A program made the position numbers and the translations under genes. The notes beneath the pieces are model-generated. The model did not search any database. It was not told the origin of the DNA and saw nothing but the letters and a program-made list of their open reading frames with translations. From Flavobacterium sp. 1 (GTDB taxonomy: Bacteria; Bacteroidota; Bacteroidia; Flavobacteriales; Flavobacteriaceae), in the NCBI RefSeq assembly GCF_002797935.1, contig NZ_PGER01000001.1:4464001-4528000 (forward strand): a DNA stretch of 64,000 bases. The letters run 5' to 3'. Each line of letters opens with the position of its first letter. Position 1 is the first letter of the stretch. Of the stretch, positions 54,191 to 62,393 are shown piece after piece.

Positions 54191-55582
54191 TTATCTGTCC
54201 ATGCGGACAATTTTTGGCGTAAACGTTCCTAATACAGTGACTAGTTCGGTTTGCAGCGCCATAACTTTGTGAATGTTTTTGTAGGCCATCGGCGCTTCAT
54301 CAACATTGCCACCGATGAGGTGAACATCATGATCTTTCAATGTTTTTTTAATTTCACTTGGCGTAAAAGTGCTTTTGCATTTGGCTCTCGAAAACAATCT
54401 TCCTGCCCCATGTGAAGCAGAATTCAATGATTCCCGATTGCCTTTTCCCATAACTACAAATCCCGGCGCAGTCATTGATCCCGGAATAATCCCCAGCTGT
54501 CCTTCGTGGGCAGGAGTGGCTCCTTTTCTATGAACAATGCATTCTTTTCCGTTTACCATTTCTTTCCAAGCAAAGTTGTGATGGTTTTCGATAGTTGTCA
54601 CGACTCTTTTGCCAATGGCTTTGGCTACTCTTCGGTGAATATCATCGTGGCAGGCTTTAGCATAATCTCCCGCTAAATTCATTGCCAGCCAATATTCTTG
54701 ACCATCATGCGTGTTCAAATCGAGCCAAGCCAAATGCTGGACATTCTTTGGCAACGGACATTGCTTGGTTGCCAGATACGTGTAATGTTTTGCAATATTG
54801 GCACCCATGCCGCGAGAACCGCTGTGCGACAACACACAAAAATAATTGCCCGGTTCCAGTTTCCATTCCGGCAGAACGGTGTCCAGCTGTACGGTTCCAA
54901 ATTCCACAAAATGGTTTCCGCCTCCTGAGGTTCCCAATTGTTTGTAAGCTTTGGAAAGTAATCCCTTAAGCAATGGAATATCTTGAAACTCGGATCGGCT
55001 GAAAACTTCATGATCGGCTTTGACAGCGTGTGTTTCGTTCATTCCAAATTTGGTATGCTCTTTCAAAATGGCCTGCAGCTGATGGTCTTTTCCTTTGATA
55101 AAAGAAGCAGGCAGATCAAATATCGACAAGCTCATTCGGCATCCAATATCAACACCAACACCATACGGAATTACCGCATTATCTGTCGCCAAAACACCGC
55201 CAATTGGCAGTCCATAACCAGAATGTGCATCGGGCATTAAAGCGCCTGCTATAGAAATTGGCAACTTCAAAGAATCATACAATTGAAACTTCGCTTGATC
55301 ATCGATTTCATTTTCTCCAAAAATCGAGAATGGCGCACGCGTGGTCTGTAGCTGATGCATTCTCACCACTACAGGATTAACCAAACCTTCGGCTACTTTG
55401 CCCCAGGTGCCGTCATTTTTATACTTTTCCGGATGGAGCAATACATCTTTGGCTTCATTGATGATACGCTCTTTTTTTTCTTTTTTTCGGTACCTGCTTA
55501 TCTGCCCTAAAGCGATATTGATACTGTTGTTTTTAGGGAAGCCCAATTTTATTAGGTCTCTTCCCGATAATTTATTTCCCAT
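54191..55582 (-). CDS. rtcB: RtcB-family RNA ligase
   Basis: The 463-residue enzyme has all RtcB blocks: DIGCRMS (145-151, metal Cys), GGGNHFVE (220-227), SHSGSRG (252-258), HRKGATPA (351-358) and SHGAGR (390-395), whose His is the guanylylation site. It joins 2',3'-cyclic phosphate or 3'-phosphate RNA to 5'-OH RNA using GTP and Mn2+. No archease or RtcR regulator is adjacent. Coupling to prfH points to rRNA repair rather than tRNA splicing. Confidence 0.93.
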   Translation of the reverse strand: MGNKLSGRDLIKLGFPKNNSINIALGQISRYRKKEKKERIINEAKDVLLHPEKYKNDGTWGKVAEGLVNPVVVRMHQLQTTRAPFSIFGENEIDDQAKFQLYDSLKLPISIAGALMPDAHSGYGLPIGGVLATDNAVIPYGVGVDIGCRMSLSIFDLPASFIKGKDHQLQAILKEHTKFGMNETHAVKADHEVFSRSEFQDIPLLKGLLSKAYKQLGTSGGGNHFVEFGTVQLDTVLPEWKLEPGNYFCVLSHSGSRGMGANIAKHYTYLATKQCPLPKNVQHLAWLDLNTHDGQEYWLAMNLAGDYAKACHDDIHRRVAKAIGKRVVTTIENHHNFAWKEMVNGKECIVHRKGATPAHEGQLGIIPGSMTAPGFVVMGKGNRESLNSASHGAGRLFSRAKCKSTFTPSEIKKTLKDHDVHLIGGNVDEAPMAYKNIHKVMALQTELVTVLGTFTPKIVRMDR

Positions 55583-55656
55583 AAATTTTTACTATTGACC
55601 TGAGTTCGATTATTAATTTTTGAAGCAGAACATTTTGCGTTTTTCAACAAACATTA

Positions 55657-55726
55657 GTCCCGCTTTCCGTTACAATCTTGCGGACTGAACCCCAGTCCAC
55701 AAGGATTTTCACTGCTATCGGGGCTA
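55657..55726 (-). repeat. Intergenic hairpin repeat, family A copy 4
   Basis: On the minus strand it starts TAGCCCCGATAGCAGTG and ends TAACGGAAAGCGGGAC, around an imperfect stem (CTTG-CGGACTG / CAGTCC-ACAAG). The words AACATTTTGCGTTTTT (55629-55644) and AACATTTTGCATTTTT (55735-55750) flank it as near-identical direct repeats, which may mark its insertion. Confidence 0.75.
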
Positions 55727-55935
55727 GATGAAAACATTTTGCATTTTTGTCATCATCCTCAAAAGAGAAAAATTTAAATCGAACTCCGTTTTATTGTTCG
55801 TGTTGTTTTGCAGCGTAACATATCACCTAATCCGAAATACAGAAAGGAAATGTAACGGCAAAGCATCTTATCCCATTTGGGATGAAGTAAAGTGCTGTGT
55901 TCGGGAATTTTTTGAGAAGAGTCTAGAATAAAATC

Positions 55936-55972
55936 AAAAAAGCCCGAATCTAAATTGCTTCGGGCTTTTTCA
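55936..55972 (-). terminator. Terminator of the 27-residue peptide gene
   Basis: Stem AAGCCCGAA / TTCGGGCTT with poly-T on the minus strand, about 20-55 bases past the stop at 55993. Confidence 0.8.
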
Positions 55973-55992
55973 TATAGTATAAAATTGAATTT

Positions 55993-56076
55993 CTAAGATT
56001 GAAATAAGCCACGAAGATGCGCTGCACCAATTCCTACTGGTGTGAAGCCTTGTAATGATGATTTGAATACAAACAT
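55993..56076 (-). CDS. 27-residue peptide of unknown function
   Basis: A very short ORF on the minus strand encodes a peptide beginning MFVFKSSLQGFTPVGIGAAH and ending LRGLFQS. It is bracketed by a strong terminator downstream and an upstream CTTTGC box like a -7 element (about 56115-56121), so it appears to be an independent short transcript. The central GFTPVGIGAAH is distinctive and not low-complexity. I know of no family. A small membrane-active or signalling peptide, a leader peptide or a non-coding RNA that happens to contain an ORF are all possible. Confidence 0.45.
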   Translation of the reverse strand: MFVFKSSLQGFTPVGIGAAHLRGLFQS

Positions 56077-56332
56077 TGTTCTTCGTTTTTAAAGGGTTAA
56101 TTATTTTTTCGTCTGCAAAGATTTAAATATATTTTTCTAATATCCTAATTTTTTGTTAAAATAATTTTAAAATGAATTAGGTCTTATTTTCAAAATATTG
56201 ATTTAGTGTATTTTAGTCTTTGTTTAAAATGATTAAATTTTATTTTTCAAATACTATTATAGTTGGAAATCATTCGTATTTATCTTTCTTATGTGTTTTT
56301 TAAATTTGTAAAAAATGAAACGGCAGAGAATA

Positions 56333-56376
56333 AAAAAAATGCCTTAAAGCAATATGTACTTTAAGGCATTTTTAGC
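56333..56376 (-). terminator. Terminator of the porin gene
   Basis: Long stem AAAATGCCTTAAAG / CTTTAAGGCATTTT, 30-70 bases past the stop at 56404. The rest of 56077-56333 shows no gene. Confidence 0.85.
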
Positions 56377-56403
56377 AACAATGAATTATTTAGTTAGTTT
56401 TCT

Positions 56404-56934
56404 TTAAAATTGAAAAGCGGCACCTAGTTGAATAACTTGATTTTTTCCTGATAGAGTTGGATTATCATAAGTGTCATCCAAACCAGAAACATATCTAGCG
56501 TTTATGGATAAGCCAAGAGGCAGATTCAAAGATGCTCCGAAAGCCCATGAAGGCACAAAACTGTTTGCATCGCCAAAATCATTGTCGTTAACCAGAAATC
56601 CAAATTGAGGACCAGTTTCAAAACTTAATAATTTAGCAACATAAATTTTAGCTAAAATGGGCACTGTAAGATAATCTATCTTTACATCATTAATATTAGT
56701 AGAAAACCCTTCCTGAGAGTATTGAACTTCAGGCTGGATAAACAACAGGCTTTTTATCAATGGAATTTCTTTGTAAACACCCGCATAAAGCCCTGTTTTG
56801 CTTGATGAGTCCCAACCGTCTCCGCTGATATCAGAGAAATTGACACCCGCTCTAATTCCCCATTTCTGTGCCGATATTGTGTTTGATGCTAACATTATAA
56901 AGGCGCCTAATAATAAGATTTTTAATGATTTCAT
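56404..56934 (-). CDS. Outer-membrane beta-barrel protein (porin / PorT family)
   Basis: The 176-residue protein has a signal peptide (MKSLKILLLGAFIMLASNTISA), the family opening KWGIRAGVNFSDISG and alternating strands (FIQPEVQYSQEGF, FETGPQFGFLVND, LGLSINARYVSGL), ending QLGAAFQF with a terminal Phe for BAM recognition. Typical eight-strand barrel of Bacteroidota; transport role not assigned. Confidence 0.85.
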   Translation of the reverse strand: MKSLKILLLGAFIMLASNTISAQKWGIRAGVNFSDISGDGWDSSSKTGLYAGVYKEIPLIKSLLFIQPEVQYSQEGFSTNINDVKIDYLTVPILAKIYVAKLLSFETGPQFGFLVNDNDFGDANSFVPSWAFGASLNLPLGLSINARYVSGLDDTYDNPTLSGKNQVIQLGAAFQF

Positions 56935-57304
56935 ATTTTTTCGTTTTTAGATTAAAACCTCTATTGAGGTTACTTGTTTCAAAATTACTGTAAAATTTTA
57001 ATTATTAAATAGTTATAATGTAAAATGAAAGAAGTAAATTGTTAAATTCGCTTTAATAATACTTCTTAATTATTATTTGATATATAACGTCAGTTTTTGT
57101 AAATATATTATGTTAACTTTTAAAAACCCTGAAAATAGTTTTTAGAGATTGCCTTAAGTTTTATCAATGACTGTTCCAAATGATAACACCAATGAAGTGG
57201 TAAAAATCATTGCCCCGATAGAAGATGCATTGCTTCAAAAAGGAATTTCAAAATGATAATTTTGATTTTTTCGGTACTTGAGCCTTCATTCTTATATAAT
57301 TCCT
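56935..57304. other. Gene-free stretch upstream of trmB
   Basis: AT-rich. A 29-codon frame at 57167-57256 is present but has no supporting signal. TAATTTTG at 57305-57312 with a TTG 24 bases upstream is a weak promoter candidate for trmB. Confidence 0.4.
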
Positions 57305-57331
57305 TAATTTTGCCAAAATTGAAAATATATC

Positions 57332-58006
57332 GTGGGAAGTAAAAATAAGTTAAAAAGGTTCAAAGAAAACGAAACATTCAATAACGTTTTTCAACCAACT
57401 AGGGAAGAAGTAGTCGGAGATTTATTCCCGCTAAGAGGAAAATGGAATTCAGATTTTTTTAAAAATGAAAATCCATTGGTTCTCGAATTGGGTTGTGGCA
57501 AAGGTGAATATTCTGTTGGTTTGGCTGAGAGATATCCAAATAAAAACTTCGTAGGAATCGATATCAAAGGAGCTCGTTTTTGGCGTGGTGCAAAAACTGC
57601 TGTTGAAACAGGATTGCATAATGTGGCTTTTATTCGCACGCAGATCGAATTAATCAACCATATTTTTGCCGAAAATGAAGTGGATGAAATTTGGATTACT
57701 TTTCCAGATCCTCAAATAAAGTACAAGAGAACAAAACATAGAATGACCAATTCGGAATTTCTGCAGTTATATAAAAAAATCCTCAAAAAAGAAGGTGTGG
57801 TAAACCTGAAAACTGACAGCGAATTCATGCACGGATACACTCTTGGATTGTTGCATGGCGAAGGACATGAAGTTTTGTACGCCAATCATAATGTGTATGT
57901 AAATGAAGGAAGTCCTGAGGAGGTTACCGCTTTTCAGACATTTTACGAAAAACAATATTTGGAAATTAACAAAGCGATAACGTATATTCGTTTTAAAATC
58001 AAATAG
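57332..58006 (+). CDS. trmB: tRNA (guanine-N7-)-methyltransferase
   Basis: The 224-residue enzyme begins at GTG 57332 (MGSKNKLKRFKENETF). It has the SAM motif LELGCGKGEYSVGLA, GIDIKGARFWRG, the active-site FPDPQIKYKRTKHRM and LKTDSEFMHGY. It methylates G46 of tRNA. Monocistronic; the LysE gene follows after 60 bases. Confidence 0.95.
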   Translation: MGSKNKLKRFKENETFNNVFQPTREEVVGDLFPLRGKWNSDFFKNENPLVLELGCGKGEYSVGLAERYPNKNFVGIDIKGARFWRGAKTAVETGLHNVAFIRTQIELINHIFAENEVDEIWITFPDPQIKYKRTKHRMTNSEFLQLYKKILKKEGVVNLKTDSEFMHGYTLGLLHGEGHEVLYANHNVYVNEGSPEEVTAFQTFYEKQYLEINKAITYIRFKIK

Positions 58007-58066
58007 TTCTTAGAAACGGTTTTCAGTTTGTAAACTGAGACTGCAAACTGAGACTGCTAATTAAGT

Positions 58067-58702
58067 ATGACGCTACTACAGCCTTTTTTTCTCGGATTTA
58101 TTGTTGCTGCTATTGGTATTACACCTCCCGGTCTAATCAATATGACAGCTGCAAAGGTAAGCTTGAAAGACGGTAGAGTTGAAGCTATATTTTTTGCTGT
58201 TGGTGCTACTGTAATCGTTTTTTTTCAGACATTTTTAGCCTTATTATTTGCTGATTTTATTAATAGCCATCCTGATGTCATTAATAAACTGCAGGAAATA
58301 GGACTGTTTATTTTTATAGGGCTTACTATTTATTTTTTTTGGAAAGCCAAAAAAACAAAATTGCCTAAGGCAGAAACAAAAATACGCAGCAAGACCAATC
58401 GGTTCTTTTTAGGAATGTTACTGTCGGCATTGAATTTATTTCCTGTACCATACTATGTTTTTGTATCCATTACACTTTCTACTTATGGATATTTTTATTT
58501 TTTAGAACCTTTTATTTACGCATTTGTAGTTGGTGTTGTAACAGGTTCCTTTTTAGTTTTTTATCTTTATATCGTGTATTTCAAAAAAAGAGAAACTAAA
58601 TCTTCTTTTTTGATCAATAACGGGAATTATATTATTGGAGCCCTTACCGGACTCGTTTCCATAGTTACACTCTTTAAGCTTATTAAGGGATATTTTGGAT
58701 AA
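58067..58702 (+). CDS. LysE-family transporter
   Basis: The 211-residue inner-membrane protein has about six hydrophobic helices. The opening PPFFLGFIVAAIGITPPGLINMTAAKVSLKDG-type block (TPPGLINM) is the family's helix 1 signature. LysE/RhtB proteins export amino acids or related small molecules. The ATL gene begins 6 bases after its stop, so they may be co-transcribed. Confidence 0.85.
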   Translation: MTLLQPFFLGFIVAAIGITPPGLINMTAAKVSLKDGRVEAIFFAVGATVIVFFQTFLALLFADFINSHPDVINKLQEIGLFIFIGLTIYFFWKAKKTKLPKAETKIRSKTNRFFLGMLLSALNLFPVPYYVFVSITLSTYGYFYFLEPFIYAFVVGVVTGSFLVFYLYIVYFKKRETKSSFLINNGNYIIGALTGLVSIVTLFKLIKGYFG

Positions 58703-58708
58703 AACGCA

Positions 58709-59041
58709 ATGGAAGCAGCAAATGATAATTTTTTTGAAAGAGTCTATATTGTCGTAAGGAAAATTCCTTATGGGAAAGTCACTTCTTATGGTGCTATTGC
58801 TAAAGTTTTAGGAGCGGCACGCTCTGCAAGAATGGTTGGCTGGGCTATGAATGCGGCTCATAATCTAGAAGATGTCCCTGCTCATAGAGTTGTTAACAGA
58901 AAGGGACTGCTCACAGGGAAACATCATTTTGACGGAACCAATCTCATGCAGCAGTTACTGGAAAGTGAAGGTGTTATTGTTGTTGATAATCAAATCATGA
59001 ATTTTGAGGCTGTTTTCTGGGAACCAGAGATAGCCGTTTAA
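58709..59041 (+). CDS. Alkyltransferase-like (ATL) protein, MGMT family
   Basis: The 110-residue protein matches the DNA-binding domain of O6-alkylguanine transferases (VRKIPYGKVTSYGAIAKVLGAA, ARMVGWAMNA). The active-site motif PCHR is PAHR, so the alkyl-accepting Cys is Ala; it cannot repair DNA by itself. ATLs bind alkylated guanine and hand it to nucleotide excision repair. Confidence 0.88.
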   Translation: MEAANDNFFERVYIVVRKIPYGKVTSYGAIAKVLGAARSARMVGWAMNAAHNLEDVPAHRVVNRKGLLTGKHHFDGTNLMQQLLESEGVIVVDNQIMNFEAVFWEPEIAV

Positions 59042-59221
59042 TTTATATGTTTATTTGCAGTAAAAAGACAATGACAATTATAGCTGTTATTGTGTGTACT
59101 GATCGATAAAACCAATCCAAATCCTTTAGAATAAGAACTTAATCCGTTATCTTTGCAATCTAAAATTAGTTTAAATAAAAACACGTTTTTTAAAAGCGCA
59201 AACAGATAGAGGAATAAAAAA

Positions 59222-60349
59222 ATGAAATTAGATAAAAACAACATTCTTAAAGCATTAGAAACAATTACTATTGCTGGTGAAGGTAAAAATATGGTAGAAA
59301 GCGGAGCCGTTGCAAACGTAGTCACTTTTGGAGATGAGGTTGTAGTAGATTTAGTATTGCACACACCAGCAATGCATATTAAAAAAAGAGCCGAAGACGA
59401 TATCAAAAAAACAATTCACGATTTAGTTTCGCCCGATGCCAAAATTAAAGTGAACATAAAAGTTGAAGTTCCAGAAAAGAATGAAATCAAAGGAAAAGCT
59501 ATCCCAGGAATAAAAAACATTATTGCTGTAGCTTCTGGAAAAGGAGGAGTTGGGAAGTCTACTGTTACAGCAAATTTAGCTGTAACATTGACAAAAATGG
59601 GTTTCGCAGTTGGTGTTCTTGATGCCGATATTTATGGACCGTCTATGCCAATTATGTTTGATGTAGAAAATGAAAAACCTATTTCGGTTGAGGTTAATGG
59701 GAAGTCAAAAATGAAACCTGTAGAAAGTTATGGGGTTAAAATGCTTTCTATTGGATTTTTTACCTCACCTAGCCAAGCTGTTATTTGGAGAGGGCCGATG
59801 GCTTCTAAAGCATTGAATCAGATGATTTTTGATGCTAATTGGGGAGAATTAGATTTTATGTTAATTGATTTGCCTCCTGGAACTGGGGATATTCACCTTT
59901 CTATTATGCAATCATTACCGGTTACCGGAGCTGTAGTGGTAAGTACGCCTCAAGCCGTTGCATTGGCCGATGCCAAAAAAGGGGTTTCTATGTTTTTATC
60001 TGAAGCGATAAATGTGCCTGTTTTGGGAATTATAGAGAATATGGCCTATTTTACGCCAGAAGAATTGCCTAACAATAAGTATTATATTTTTGGGAAAGAA
60101 GGGGCCAAAGATCTTGCACAAGATTTAGGAGTGGCTTTCTTAGGAGAAGTGCCAATTGTTCAATCCATTCGCGAAGCTGGAGATTATGGACGCCCTGCGG
60201 CATTACAAACTGGTTCAGTTATTGAAAGTGTTTTTGATGAAATCACACGTAATGTTGTAAGTGAAGTGGTTAGTAGAAATGAAAATTTAGAGCCGACTGA
60301 GGCAATCAAAATTACGACAATGGCAGGATGTTCTGCCGTTAAGAAATAA
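59222..60349 (+). CDS. Mrp/NBP35-type P-loop ATPase, Fe-S carrier
   Basis: A 375-residue protein with an N-terminal MIP18/DUF59 domain (residues 1-85), then a deviant Walker A ASGKGGVGKST (about 103-113), Walker B LIDLPPGTGD and MSxP-type STPQAVALADAKKG. The CxxC cluster site of many Mrp proteins is not evident after ENMAYFTPEELP. It belongs to the ApbC/Mrp family that carries Fe-S clusters. The nifU-like gene follows after 107 bases. Confidence 0.9.
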   Translation: MKLDKNNILKALETITIAGEGKNMVESGAVANVVTFGDEVVVDLVLHTPAMHIKKRAEDDIKKTIHDLVSPDAKIKVNIKVEVPEKNEIKGKAIPGIKNIIAVASGKGGVGKSTVTANLAVTLTKMGFAVGVLDADIYGPSMPIMFDVENEKPISVEVNGKSKMKPVESYGVKMLSIGFFTSPSQAVIWRGPMASKALNQMIFDANWGELDFMLIDLPPGTGDIHLSIMQSLPVTGAVVVSTPQAVALADAKKGVSMFLSEAINVPVLGIIENMAYFTPEELPNNKYYIFGKEGAKDLAQDLGVAFLGEVPIVQSIREAGDYGRPAALQTGSVIESVFDEITRNVVSEVVSRNENLEPTEAIKITTMAGCSAVKK

Positions 60350-60456
60350 CTCTGAGACTTGAATATTAATTCAAATGCTGTCAATGGATGAATAAATTGA
60401 AATTGCAGTCAGTGATTTTGATTGATTTAAAAGATGGCGAACAATAGATACCAATT

Positions 60457-60696
60457 ATGAAAACAGAAGAATTAACAAATAATGTTTTGAAGGCGCTAGA
60501 TGAAATCAGGCCTTTTTTGAATTCAGATGGCGGTGACATTAAGCTCATTTCAATTGATGAGGGAAAACATGTAAAAGTTAGGCTTGAAGGAGCTTGCACT
60601 AGCTGCAGTGTCAATCAGATGACTTTGAGAGCGGGTGTTGAGACTACCATTAAAAAATACGCCCCTCAAATAGAAACGGTTGTCAATGTTTTGTAA
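60457..60696 (+). CDS. NifU C-terminal domain (Nfu-type) Fe-S scaffold
   Basis: A 79-residue protein with the NifU C-domain motif GGDIKLISID and the cluster-binding CTSC in EGACTSCSVNQMTL. It assembles or transfers [4Fe-4S] clusters. Its position after the Mrp gene fits an Fe-S delivery pair. Confidence 0.92.
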   Translation: MKTEELTNNVLKALDEIRPFLNSDGGDIKLISIDEGKHVKVRLEGACTSCSVNQMTLRAGVETTIKKYAPQIETVVNVL

Positions 60697-60929
60697 GCAT
60701 TAAAAAGCAGAATTTTATATTTAAGAAGTTTTCTGTTTTTTTTAACAAAAAAAATCTAATTATAAAATGATAAAAGTCATGTTTGCGTTTGATGATTTTA
60801 AAACTTATACTTGTTAAAGTGTAATAAAAAAAGGTTTTTTAAAAGGTTATTATTAAGGAATTGCCAATATAACAAGGGTTTTTTTCATTATGTGTAAAAA
60901 ACGGTATGAATAATTCAAATTTTTTTTAT

Positions 60930-60958
60930 TTGATTTTTCAAATAAAAATTTACATTTG
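60930..60958 (+). promoter_or_regulatory. Promoter of the secreted 156-residue protein gene
   Basis: TTG at 60930-60932, 18-base spacer and TACATTTG at 60951-60958, 26 bases before the ATG. The preceding ~230 bases hold nothing notable. Confidence 0.65.
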
Positions 60959-60983
60959 TAACACTAACTTACAAATTTGAATT

Positions 60984-61454
60984 ATGAAAAAGCTTTATTT
61001 ATTGATCGTTTTATTATGTCTTTTTAAAACATATGGACAAGAGCCAATTCAAGAGGCATACGTGACTAAAACTTATGTTAACGTTGATGATGAATGGACT
61101 GTAATGAATTTTAGTAAAATAATAGATATCTGGTCAAATAGAACTGGGCAGTTAAAAATATCTAATGCTGAATTTTTGAAAGAACTTAGTGGTGGAAAGG
61201 CAAATATGTTAGAGAATAGTGCTTATATTACGGCTGAATTTGGTTCTCAAATACAAACCAAAAGTAAAACTGATAAAAATGGTTTAGTAAACTTGACGTA
61301 TGAAGGCAAGCTGGTGTTTAAAACACATGATGGGACTTATGCTCCAAATGCAGTAGTAGTTTTCATTATCAATCAAGCAGATGTTATTGGTTTAAAAATA
61401 TTAAATAAAGAAAATAGAAAAGAAATGGCTGTAGATCTTGAGGTAAAAAGTTAA
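60984..61454 (+). CDS. Secreted protein of unknown function
   Basis: The 156-residue protein has a signal peptide (MKKLYLLIVLLCLFKTYGQ) and a mainly beta mature part (WTVMNFSKIIDIWSNRTGQL, LVNLTYEGKLVFKTHDGTYA, AVVVFIINQADVIGLKILN). No family recognised. A ferredoxin gene follows after 39 bases. Confidence 0.6.
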   Translation: MKKLYLLIVLLCLFKTYGQEPIQEAYVTKTYVNVDDEWTVMNFSKIIDIWSNRTGQLKISNAEFLKELSGGKANMLENSAYITAEFGSQIQTKSKTDKNGLVNLTYEGKLVFKTHDGTYAPNAVVVFIINQADVIGLKILNKENRKEMAVDLEVKS

Positions 61455-61493
61455 AAATGCACAAGATTTGTCGTATAAAGAAGTAAAAAATAG

Positions 61494-61811
61494 ATGGACG
61501 TATTAATAAAGATTAAAGATAGAGAAGGAATTATTCATGATTTACAAGCGCCTACTGATATGGCGATGAACATAATGGAACTTTGCAAAGCTTATGAACT
61601 TCCTGTTGAAGGAACTTGTGGCGGTATGGCAATGTGTGCTTCTTGTCAATGTTATGTTCTTAATGATGTAGTATTGCCAGAAATGGGTGATGATGAAGAA
61701 GCGATGTTGTCTGAAGCATTTTATGTAAAATCAAATAGCAGATTAGGTTGTCAAATCCCTATAACTGAAAGTCTGGATGGGTTAGAATTAGAATTAGCTC
61801 CAGAAAATTAA
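61494..61811 (+). CDS. 2Fe-2S ferredoxin
   Basis: The 105-residue protein has the adrenodoxin/ISC-type pattern C-x5-C-x2-C (GTCGGMAMCASC) and a distant fourth Cys in SRLGCQIP. It transfers electrons, probably to Fe-S cluster assembly or a monooxygenase. It completes the Fe-S group with Mrp and NifU. Confidence 0.92.
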   Translation: MDVLIKIKDREGIIHDLQAPTDMAMNIMELCKAYELPVEGTCGGMAMCASCQCYVLNDVVLPEMGDDEEAMLSEAFYVKSNSRLGCQIPITESLDGLELELAPEN

Positions 61812-61923
61812 TCTTAAATAATATTCTAAAAGAAGTAGCTTAAAATATTTTGGGTTTGATTTTTATTAAAAATTAAGTCCTTTTTTAAGTTACTAATTCA
61901 TATAGTATAATCGTATTTAATAT

Positions 61924-61962
61924 AAAAAAAATGCCTCCAATTTTGGAGGCATTTTTTTTATA
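61924..61962 (+). terminator. Terminator of the ferredoxin gene
   Basis: Perfect stem AAATGCCTCCAA / TTGGAGGCATTT with T9 tail, about 110 bases past the stop. Confidence 0.85.
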
Positions 61963-62393
61963 TGCATGCGGGATTTTTCTCAAAATCTCATTAAGACTGC
62001 ATTATTTTGCTATTCTGATTAGCTAGAAAACAGAACATACAACGTGTTTTTATTTGTAGTCTTTTTAATAGGTAATACAAGTTTTTCTCGTTTTTTTTCT
62101 CAAGTTTTTTAATTTCACAATAAAAAGTTAATTGTTTCTGGAAAGATAATAATTGTAATAAAAAAACACTTTGGTGTCAGTAAATCCAAGTATTCCTATT
62201 GTGTAATTTAAAAGTTAATTAATTGAAGTAATATCTTTTTATCGTGCTTTTTTTTATATATAATAAAAAAATATTTAATTTTTACAGGATGGGGCAGGAT
62301 AGTAAGAGTGAGATGAACATGTATATTTGATCGTTAAGAAATAATCAAAAAAGTTAAAAAAAGTATAAATGTTTATCAGCAATTTTATTTAAA
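61963..62393. other. Gene-free stretch before the FAS1 lipoprotein gene
   Basis: AT-rich, with TATATTTG at 62322-62329 as a possible -7 element 65 bases before the ATG; no ORF or RNA that I can support. Confidence 0.45.

Noticed and set aside
55728..55931. 67-codon plus-strand ORF
   Set aside because: It begins beside the family A repeat, has no promoter or family and a mixed composition; the terminator after it is better explained by the minus-strand peptide gene.
57167..57256. 29-codon ORF upstream of trmB
   Set aside because: No promoter, terminator or family; a remnant of a lost gene is possible but not supportable.
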